From contig NC_092087.1 in NCBI RefSeq assembly GCF_045679555.1, forward strand, positions 22,096,925 to 22,160,924: a DNA stretch of 64,000 nucleotides. The letters run 5' to 3'. Shown piece after piece: positions 55,498 through 64,000 of the stretch. The notes below the pieces were generated by a model. The model ran no database searches. It was not told the origin of the DNA and was given only the letters and a program-made list of their open reading frames with translations. The position numbers and the translations under genes were made by a program. This stretch comes from Salvelinus alpinus (Eukaryota; Chordata; Actinopteri; Salmoniformes; Salmonidae). Numbering within the stretch: position 1 is the first letter of the stretch; every line of letters begins with the position of its first letter.

Positions 55498-58400
55498 TCA
55501 GACCAAAGTGCCAGGGTCAGCACTGGGCTCCTTTGGAGTCATGTCTTGCATCTGAGGATGAATGGGCTCTTGATAGAGTGAGAACTCCATTGACCTGCCA
55601 TAGAGAGGGCACAAATCATTACAGTACTCAGCAAACAAACATGATCAAAAGTACTCTAATGTGCACCTGAGTGAATGTTACCAACAATCATTCCTAAGTA
55701 GAGAAATACTCACCTTCCATGCAGTGGGTGGCCATGGAAGCTGGCTGACTGAGACATCTGGGACCTATGGAGTGGATCACCTTGTATAGACTGAGCCTGG
55801 TGCACCAAAGGGTGGGGGTGTGAGAGACGGGAGACCCCTGCATCATGCCCCTTTGATGTAGTGGTAGGGTAGCCGAGGGCGTTCCTCAGATACCAGTCTC
55901 TGAGACCCTCCAGCGCCAAGGCTTTATGCAGACTCCTCGTCGAGTCCTCAGGGGTGGGGAGAGAGAACTGGGGAGGCCTGCGATTGAATGATGGGCCGGA
56001 CAGCTCAGTCTGGAAGGGGTGCAGGTTGGGAATGGAGGAGGTAGTGGAGCTTGGGGCAGGGTGGGGAGACTCATAGGCAGAGAGCAGGATGGCGTCCTGC
56101 TGCAGGGGGATGAAGGGTCCGCAGGACTTGGTCCGGGTGACTTTGACTCTGCGATGCTCTGCCTGGGAGCTATGGATCACTCTGGGACTGTAGGAAGGGG
56201 CAGCGCTGGGAAGATGCACCTGGGAGTGGGAGAAGCCATTGGCGTGAGGAGGCACTGCAGCAGTGGACGATCGAGGAGAGGAAATGTCCTGCCAGATTCT
56301 ACCTGTTGACTGGTACAGCTGGTGTTGCACTTGCATCCTCTGTTGCTTTCCCCAGATGTAATCCATTAGGAGCTCGTTGTAACCCCCCCCTTCTGCTGCT
56401 TCTACTCTCCCACCCATGGACAGCCGCAGGTTGGCCTGCTCCTGTCTCTCAGGACTGCCCAGGTGGATGTGCCTCAGCTTGCCGTCAGTGAGGGCCTCAG
56501 AGCTTTTGTAAGGCCCTCCTCTGGGGGGCATCCCATTCCTGGTGGCTGGGTCCTCGGGGAGACTGGAGCGGTCAAGCAGGGCCTCAGAACTGTTGCTCCG
56601 CCGGGCACGGGAGCTGTAAGGGCAGCCTCTGCGCTCCGAGGAGGAGCCTTCCTGGGCCAGGGGCTCCATATGTGGTACATCCAGGCTGCCAGACCACTGC
56701 TTTAGTGAAATCCCACCAGAGTCATCTGATCTGATGGAGCGATAGAGAGCAATGAGCATTTGATGGGCTTATTGTGATAGTGTGTTTACATTATGACAAT
56801 AACCTATCTTTACATTTAGATTTTCAAATGATTGAATTTGTCATATCAAACCTATGAATACAAAAATAAATTTAAAAAAAGAGCATGATATAAGTCAATA
56901 TAACACTAAGCACCTGACTTCTCACAAAATAAAATCATCTTGGGAGCCTTGACTGGAATCTTGAGAGCCATCGTGGCATGTTCTGTAGCCTAATTACCTG
57001 CTGCACTCATTGGTCATTCGGTAAGCCTCTCTGTCATCATAGTGGGTGGGTAGCAGTGGATGTGCTGCATTAAGCAGAAGCACTGGACCAGAGGAGGAAT
57101 ATTACCTGACATGAACACTGATTGGGGCGGTTCGGGCGAGGGGGGGGGAAGCAGGAACACTTCTGCCTTCAACATTAGATGCACTCCTTGGTAGAGAATG
57201 ACTAGGGCTAGGGAAAAACATCAGAACATAGCATTAGACACAAAAAGAAGGAGTGCTTTACACATATATACAGTCTTGGCCAAAAGTTTTGAGAATGACA
57301 CAAATATTAAATTTCACAAAGTCTGCTGCCTCAGTGTCTTTAGATATTTTTGTCAGATGTTACTATGTAATACTGAAGTATAATTACAAGCATTTCATAA
57401 GTGTCAAAGGCAGGAAGGAAGTTGATGCAAAGAGTCAATATTTGCAGTGTTGACCCTTCTTTTTCAAGACCTCTGCAATTCGCCCTGGCATGCTGTCAAT
57501 AAACTTCTGGGCCACATCCTGACTGATGGCAGCCCATTCTTGCATAATCAATGCTTGGAGTTTGTCAGAATTTGTGGGTTTTTGTCTGTCCACCCGCCTC
57601 TTGAGGATTGACCACAAATTCTCAATGGGTTCTTAAGGTCTGGGGAGTTTCCTGGCCATGGACCCAAAATATCGATGTTTTGTTCCCCGAGCCACTTAGT
57701 TATCACTTTTGCCTTATGGCAAGGTGCTCCATCATGCTGGAAAAGGCATCGTTCGTCACCAAACTGTTCCTGGATGGTTGGGAGAAGTTGCTCTCGGAGG
57801 ATGTGTTGGTACCATTCTTTATTCATGGCTGTGTTCTTAGGCAAAATTGTGAGTGAGCCCACTCCCTTGGCTGACAAGCAACCCCACACATGAATGGTCT
57901 CAGGATGCTTTACTGTTGGCATGACACAGGACTGATGGTAGCGCTCACCTTGTCTTCTCCGGACAAGCTTTTTCCAGATGCCCCAAACAATCAGAAAGGG
58001 GATTCATCAGAGAAAATTACTTTACCCCAGTTCTCAGCAGTCCAATCCCTGTACCTTTTGCAGAATATCAGTCTGTCCCTGATGTTTTCCCTGGAGAGAA
58101 GTGGCTTCTTTGCTGCCCTTCTTGACACCAGGCCATCCTCCAAAAGTCTTCGCCTCACTGTGTGTGCAGATGCACTCACACCTGCCTGCTGCCATTCCTG
58201 AGCAAGCTCTGTACTGGTGGTGCCCCGATCCCGCAGCTGAATCAACTTTAGGAGATGGTCCTGGCGCTTGCTGGACTTTCTTGGGCACCCTGAAGCCTTC
58301 TTCACAACAACTGAACCGCTCTCGAAGTTCTTGATGATCCGATAAATGGTTGATTTAGGTGCAATCTTACTGGCAGCAATATCCTTGCCTGTGAAGCCCT

Positions 58401-61400
58401 TTTTGTGCAAAGCAATGATGACGGCACGTGTTTCCTTGCAGGTAACCATGGATGACAGGGGAAGAACAATGATTCCAAGCACCACCCTCCTTTTGAAGCT
58501 TCCAGTCTGTTATTCGAACTCAATCAACATGACAGAGTGATCTCCAACCTTGTCCTCGTCAACACTCACACCTGTGTTAACGAGAGAATCACTGACATGA
58601 TGTCAGCTGGTCCTCTTGTGGCAGGGCAGAAATGCAGTGGAAATGTTTTTGGGGAATTCAGTTCATTTGCATGGCAAAGAGGGACTTTGCAATTAATTGC
58701 AATTCATCTGATCACTCTTCATAACATTCTGGAGTATATGCAAATTGCCATCATACAAACTGAGGCAGCAGACTTTGTGAAAATTAATATTTGTGTCATT
58801 CTCAAAAGTTTTGGCCACGACTGTACACACACACACACAGTGACATTACCTGATAGAGCTGGTCACAGAGTTACGGCGTGTTCTCATTTCATAGTATATC
58901 TCCACTGGGGACAGTTTCCTACAGACCTGGTGGTCTGGGCTGCCCAGACGGGGCTGGGACATGGAGCGGTGGTCTTCTGCCACACTGGGAGAGGACTCCT
59001 CTGAGGGAGGGAGAATATGGGGTTTGGTCTTAACTAGAGTCACTAACTCACAATTGACACGCAATTACAGTAAACAGGTAATTCTCTTTCATGAACATAA
59101 TCAGGCAGCAGCCGTGTAATTCAGAATTTAACGAGGAGAAATGTGATTCTTCGCCCCTCTCATTTTCAAGATCTGTCATCCAGTAACTGATTTATAAACT
59201 ATGAATGTGAAGAGCACCAAATAATACAATCTCTCTTTTTCTGCGGCATCACAGAATAATGTAATGATACTAACTCCGCCTAGACATTTTGAGAATATTT
59301 TGCACAACTGATGTACAGTTGAAGTCGGAAGTCTACATACACCACAGCCAAATACATTTTAACTCAGTTTTTCACAATTCCTGACATTTAATCCTAGTAA
59401 AAATTCCCTGTTTAAGGTCAGTTAGGATCACCACTTTATTTTAAGAATGTGAAATGTCAGAATAATAGTAGAGAGAATGATTTATTTCAGCTTTTATTTC
59501 TTTCATCACATTCCCAGTGGGTCAGAAGTTTACATACACTCAATTAGTATTTGGTAGCATTGCCTTTAAATTGTTTAACTTTGGTCAAACTTTTCGGGTA
59601 GCCTTCCACAAGCTTCCCACAATAAGTTGGATAAATGTTGGCCCATTCCTTCTTACAGAGCTGGTGTAACTGAGTCATGTTTGTAGGCCTCCTTGCTTTT
59701 CAGTTCTGCCCACACATTTTCTATAGGATTGAGGTCAGGGCTTGTGATGGCCACTCCAATACCTTGACTTTGTTGTCCTTAAGCCCTTTTGCCACAAATT
59801 TGGAAGTATTCTTGGTGTCATTGTCCATTTGGAAGTCCCATTTGCGACCAAGCTTTAACTTCCTGACTGATGTCTTGAGATGCTTCAATATATCCACATA
59901 ATATTCCTCCCTCATGATGCCATCTATTTTGTGAAGAGCACCAGTCCCTCCTGCAGCAAAGCGCTGCCACCCACATGCTTCACGGTGGGGATGGTGTTCT
60001 TCGGCTTGCAAGCCTCCCCCTTCTTCCTCTAAACATAACAATGGTCATTATGGCCAAACAGTTCTATTTTTGTTTCATCAGACCAGAGGACATTTCTCCA
60101 AAAAGTAAAATTTTTGTCCCCATGTGCAGTTTCAAACCATAGTCTGGCTTTTTTATGGCAGTTTTGGAGCAGTGGCTTCTTCCTTGCTGAACGGCCTTTC
60201 AGGTTATGTCGATATAGGACTTGTTTTACTGTGGAAATAGATGCTTTTGTACCTGTTTCCTCCAGCATCTTCACAAGGTCCTTTGCTGTTGTTCTGGGAT
60301 TGATTTGCACAGAACGCATCTCCTTCCTGAGCGGTATGACGGCTGCGTGGTCTACATGGTGTTTATAGTTGCGTACTATTGTTTGTACAGATGAATGCGG
60401 TACCTTCAGGCGTTTGGAAATAAATGTCCAAGTAGATGTCCTAACCGACTTGCCAAAACTATAGTTTGTTAACAAGAAATTTGTGGAGTGGTTGAAAAAC
60501 GAGTTTTAATGACTCTAACCTAAGTGTATGTAAACTTCCAACTTCAACTGTATTTGTGGAACAGACAAAGATAACTGTTCAATGATTTTACAGACCAGCT
60601 TTTACAGATTCAGTTGTTATTATTGCATTTGCAGCTCTGGCTGACTCACCATTGTCATGGGACGTTGAATCTGACATGGAGCTAGTACTCTCCGACATCA
60701 CTGTGTCCTCTGGAAGATAAACAAACACAACCTGTCATCACAGGCAACAACAACCTCAGTAATACATAATAAATAAAGATGTTTTATTGTCACATATACT
60801 GGATAGGTACAGTGAAATGTTGTTTTACACGGTACAACACAGGCAGGAAATGGAGACCAAATACACAGGCCATCACAGCATCGGAAAGGAGAGGAAACTG
60901 GCTCATATAAAAGTTCAATTCTATGTGTGGTGAGAGGTTGTTCAGCCTTTTCTCTGTGGATATCATGGTACTGTAACATTGTGCAATATCTTTATGTATA
61001 GCTGTTAATACATCTTGGAACTCTTGCTGTATGCAGTACTACCTTACCTGTGTGGCATCCACGGTGAACGGTCCTCCTGCTGTTGGGGACATTCCTGTCT
61101 GGCTCCGAGTGTCTGTACAGAGCACCACTGAAGAGTGTTTTCATCTGCCTTCGCTGACCTGTCTCATCCTGCACAAAGCAAAAACTTAGTCAGTGATGTG
61201 TTGATAACCAGTATTAACAGACATATAGGTCCTCTGTGACCAGTGTCATAGTCTCTGAATGTTCTCTGACCTCTCCCTTGGTGTTGTTATGTGCCAGGCC
61301 AGCCCTGCGCTGTACAACGGGAGCTCTCTCTCCTGTCTCCAGGGGGAAAGCATGTGGGACCATCCCGGTCAGCTCCTGCAGATATTTTCATACTTCTTTT

Positions 61401-63647
61401 TACCACTATTTTCATACGGCCAATGCCAAGTCAAATTTCATACTGTCTGTAATTAAATATATCAAATAGCAATAGGAACAAACGTAATAAACATTTGTAT
61501 CATACACAGGCTGGAGACTGTAACAGTGTATATTAAAATTAGCTAGAACTAATGCTACTGTGATAATATGAACATTGGTCAATAATAGTATCATTTGAAT
61601 GGTAGTGCATCAAACCACCACATCTAATGCACTAAACAGTATATAGAGAGCATTTCCATGCATGAATAATCTTAGTCTGGGGAGAAACTGAGACACATCT
61701 GTGTTGAATTCTAAACCAAAATCAGGGGAAATGTGTGAAACAGCTGTGAGTGAAAAGCTGGATTTGGTACCTGGTAAAGTATTTTGGTCTCTGTCTCTGG
61801 AGAAATCAGGCTAACATTCATATGCTTTCGCTACATATTCTTGACTGACACTGCTCTGCAAGGGGAAAATGTTAAAGGGTGACTGCACTTCCTGATTTTA
61901 CCTCGTTTTAGATTTGGTTTATTAAGAAAGGCTCGCGGCCATGACTGAATTAGAACGTGAGTTGGTTTAGTTTTTAACGTTTTTTTTTCATTTAAACTAG
62001 GCAAGTCAGTTAATAACAAATTCTTCTTTACAATGAGGGCCTACCCCGGCCAAACCTGGTCCAATTGTGCGCCGCCATATAGGACTCCCAATCATGGCCG
62101 GATGTGATGAAGCCTGGATTCAAACCAGAGACTGCAGTGATGCCTCTTGCACTGAGATGCAGTGCCTTAGACCGCTGCGCCACTCGGGAGTCTAGGTGTG
62201 TGTTTTGATGTGGGTGTCTCTTGTGTGTGTTCGCAGGTGGGAAGAGTTAGCTAATTTATTTCGGCAATTAGCTTTAGCCGGCTGGTGTGCGACTGTGGCA
62301 AAGTTGGTTTGACTTTGGATAGCCTCCGGGGCTAGTTAGGAGCTGTCAATAAATTACACATTGTAAATGAGACAATATTTTGTTGCTCACCTTTTAGTTC
62401 TCATTAAATGCTTTCAATATTTGTAAATCCATTTCTACAATTTATCGTTGGTTTGAGATTTTTAAGTCATTGAAATTTTAACATATTGTTCCATGTACAT
62501 TGTGTAATTTGCAGAAGGTCCCTAACTAGCCCTATAGGGATTTCCAAAGTCAACCCAAATTTACCACAGCATTACAATTGGGTCACATACAGCTGCACTC
62601 TGAAATGCTGATTACTTGTGTGCTGCCAGCTGTGGGCACGTGGACATTGTGATGCAATTTCGACCACAAGTCTCACAAAACTCTGTTTTTGACGAGAATG
62701 ACTTTGACCAAAATTATCCTATTTACACTTTGTCAATTTTGACAGTAGAATAAATGTTTCTGACTCATTTCAATGCCACTTAGGCTGTTTCCTAAACAAG
62801 AAGTTGCTTTTTAAGGGCAGTTGCTCTTTAAACTTTGCTTTGTAACAACAAGTTGCCAAAAATTGTTCTTTCATCTGTGCAGCCAAACTCATTGAGCCTG
62901 ATTTATTATTTCAGGTGGTTGAGGTTTACAGGGGTTGAGAGCTTCTCTGTATTGAGTCAGATACAGAAAACAAACCTAACGTTGGTTCTTGCTTTCCATT
63001 AATCTGATAAAGCACACGTCTCGATAGCATGGCTTGGGTGTGTGGAGCCATTCCCTCTAACGTGCTTTGAGCCCTACAATAGTTTAAAGGTAGGAGAGAG
63101 GAACTGACCTGAGCCCAAAAATGGTTAAAAGGTAGGGGAGAGGAACTGACCTGAGCCCGAAAATGGTTAAAAGGTAGGGGAGAGGAACTGACCTGAGCCT
63201 GAAAATGGTTAAAAGGTAGGGGAGAGGAACTGACCTGAGACCTACAATAGTTAAAAGGTAGGGGAGAGGAACTGACCTGAGCCTGAAAATTGTTAAAAGG
63301 TAGGGGAGAGGAACTGACCTGAGCCCGAAAATTGTTAAAAGGTAGGGGAGAGGAACTGACCTGAGCCCGAAAATGGTTAAAAGGTAGGGGAGAGGAACTG
63401 ACCTGAGCCTGAAAATGGTTAAAAGGTAGGGGAGAGGAACTGACCTGAGACCTACAATAGTTAAAAGGTAGGGGAGAGGAACTGACCTGAGACCTACAAT
63501 AGTTAAAAGGTAGGAGAGAGGAACTGACCGCCTCCAGCAGACACACTTGTCTCAGCTCTCCCACTCGGCTGCTGAGGATGTCCTCCAGGATTTGCTTTCT
63601 CTCCTGTAGTGCGGAGATGCGCTCAGCTTGCAGCTTGCTGTCCTGAT
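55498..63647 (-). CDS. ccdc120: Coiled-coil domain-containing protein 120, 5' exons outside the window
   Basis: Exons in coding order: 63647-63529 (LQAERISALQERKQILEDIL, VGELRQVCLLEA), 61375-61271 (ELTGMVPHAFPLETGERAPV), 61168-61048, 60709-60650 (SESTSSMSDSTSHDN), 59000-58850 (RKLSPVEIYYEMRTRRNSVT), 57201-57106 (SHSLPRSASNVEGRSVPAS), 56730-55714 and 55594-55498 (ends DPGTLV-stop). The large exon has LKQWSGSLD, RARRSNSSEALLDR, KSSEALTDG, VTRTKSCGPFIPLQ and LALEGLRDWYLRN, all matching the order of human CCDC120. The first exon here is the coiled-coil that CCDC120 shares with the INAVA/FRMD4 cytohesin-binding region. Family work links CCDC120 to cytohesins, centriole/mother-centriole sites and neurite growth. 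Introns carry two Tc1 elements, a SINE and a minisatellite. The exons seen are open, with no lesion. First coding exon(s) lie beyond 64000. Confidence 0.9.
57271..58823 (-). mobile_element. Tc1-like transposon in a ccdc120 intron
   Basis: Inverted ends CAGTCTTGGCCAAAAGTTTT (57271) and the complement ending ...CGACTG at 58823, both beside TA. The minus strand holds the N-terminal part from about 58449 (MVTCKETRAVIIALHKKGFT), the first acidic block VIFSDESPF, then in another frame KHPETIHVWGCLSAKG, FQHDGAPCHKAKVITKWL and NSPDLK. Several frame breaks occur around 57920-58000 and near 57625. Inactive. A family distinct from the copies at 20690 and 24244. Confidence 0.9.
59316..60550 (-). mobile_element. 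Sleeping Beauty-type Tc1 transposon in a ccdc120 intron
   Basis: Ends CAGTTGAAGTCGGAAGTCTA (59316) and the complement CTTCCAACTTCAACTG (to 60550), flanked by TA. The minus strand carries [57 protein letters not shown] and, in another frame, MDNDTKNTSKFVAKGLKDNK. The catalytic block usually read DxDPKHT is changed to DNDTKNT. Part of the left IR/DR region (inner repeat near 59520) is present. The right side is shortened relative to the 24244 copy. Inactive. Confidence 0.9.
60770..60880. repeat. Dispersed repeat fragment
   Basis: GATGTTTTATTGTCACATAT followed by GTACAGTGAAATGTTGTTTT is a motif I recognise from salmonid LINE 3' regions. Short and without coding content. Confidence 0.5.
61376..61982. 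other. ccdc120 intron segment
   Basis: No exon or repeat recognised. Confidence 0.4.
61983..62196 (-). mobile_element. tRNA-derived SINE (second salmonid family)
   Basis: On the minus strand it begins GACTCCCGAGTGGCGCAGCG, a tRNA-like head with the B-box region TGGTTTGAATCCAGG. The body follows (TTTGGCCGGGGTAGGCC), then the L2-like tail ending CTGACTTGCCTAGTTTAAAT. Different head and body from the HpaI SINEs. The exact family name is not certain. Confidence 0.85.
62197..63084. other. ccdc120 intron segment
   Basis: No exon, RNA gene or named repeat recognised. Confidence 0.4.
63085..63528. repeat. Minisatellite of 42-bp units derived from a ccdc120 splice donor
   Basis: About 11 units, counted by GAACTGACC. 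On the minus strand each unit begins GGTCAGTTCCTCTCCCCTAC, the same sequence as the exon end and intron start at 63529 (CG|GTCAGTTCCTCTC). Unit variants differ in a short block (GAGCCTGAAAATGG, GAGCCCGAAAATTG or GAGACCTACAATAG). The array touches the exon. Confidence 0.95.
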
Positions 63648-63883
63648 CTACACACCAAAAAACACGTCAACATGTTCAGTTAAGACAACAATTATACAAT
63701 TACTATGTAACAGCAATGGTGTTACTAAGTACCTAATATCAGAAACCCAGAACTAAAATATTGCGTACTTGTGCCAGATGCTCGATTAAGTTCTGGGGGC
63801 AGATGTGTTAACAATCAAGCTTCATTTATATAGCTGATTTCAGACATAAATGTAATACAATGCACTTAAACCCCCCCCCCCCG
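63648..63883. other. ccdc120 intron end, with poly-C run
   Basis: Intron sequence upstream of the 63647 exon. A run of about 14 C at 63869-63882 abuts the SINE. Confidence 0.5.
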
Positions 63884-64000
63884 GCAGGTAGCCTAGTGGT
63901 TAGAGCGTTGGACTGGTAGCAAGATCAAAATCCCCGAGCTGACAAGGTAAAAATCTGTTGTTCTGCCCCTGAACAAGGCAGTTAACCCACTGTTCCTAGG
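63884..64000 (+). mobile_element. HpaI-type SINE, cut by the window edge
   Basis: Head GGTAGCCTAGTGGTTAGAGC and body TTGTTCTGCCCCTGAACAAG; it ends at the window limit inside CCACTGTTCCTAGG. Closely similar to the copy at 9418. Confidence 0.9.

Noticed and set aside
62926-63564. A 212-codon frame with a repeated SSPLPFN unit as an independent gene
   Set aside because: It is the 42-bp minisatellite plus the adjoining ccdc120 exon read without splicing. It is kept only as a possible consequence of alternative donor use.

Overview
The window is nuclear DNA from a salmonid fish (trout, salmon or char type). The evidence is the mix of repeats: HpaI-type tRNA-derived SINEs, RSg-1-like L2 LINEs, several Tc1/mariner families including close relatives of the element type behind Sleeping Beauty, a hAT element, DIRS and Gypsy fossils, and solo LTRs. 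The genes are vertebrate, with many short exons and long introns. Exons were assembled by eye from reading frames, GT/AG splice sites and remembered family sequences; no alignment was run.

Layout. 1-4925 is repeat on repeat: L2 LINE, DIRS fossil, an old salmonid repeat, HpaI SINE. 5068-8908 (+) holds the decayed exons of traip, without the RING-coding exons. 11854-35778 (-) is an apparently intact grm6 (group III metabotropic glutamate receptor 6) in 10 coding exons that join in frame to 907 codons. Its introns hold most of the window's transposons, chiefly in a 14.5-kb intron (16108-30622). 39227-42561 (-) is a comt (catechol O-methyltransferase) pseudogene. 46433-51142 (-) is an intact SRPK-type kinase, srpk3-like, in 13 exons that join to 629 codons. 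55498-63647 (-) is most of ccdc120; its first exons lie beyond the right edge. Four of the five genes read leftwards, and traip reads rightwards towards grm6.

The most interesting observations are two minisatellites that grew from gene edges. A 48-49 bp array of about 17 units (45641-46475) is built from the last codons, stop codon and first 3'UTR bases of the kinase gene. A 42-bp array of about 11 units (63085-63528) is built from the 5' splice donor of a ccdc120 exon and its intron start, so each unit carries a donor-like sequence. Also notable are a multi-layer transposon nest at 25829-30012 with readable target-site duplications, an in-window empty-site copy of the repeat that received the Gypsy element, a long hairpin repeat just after the grm6 stop codon, and a Tc1 transposase frame broken by only one stop.

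The genes do not form a pathway. Their adjacency is ordinary vertebrate synteny, and the two pseudogenes fit loss of duplicate copies after the salmonid genome duplication; that last point is inference. No wholly new gene system was found.
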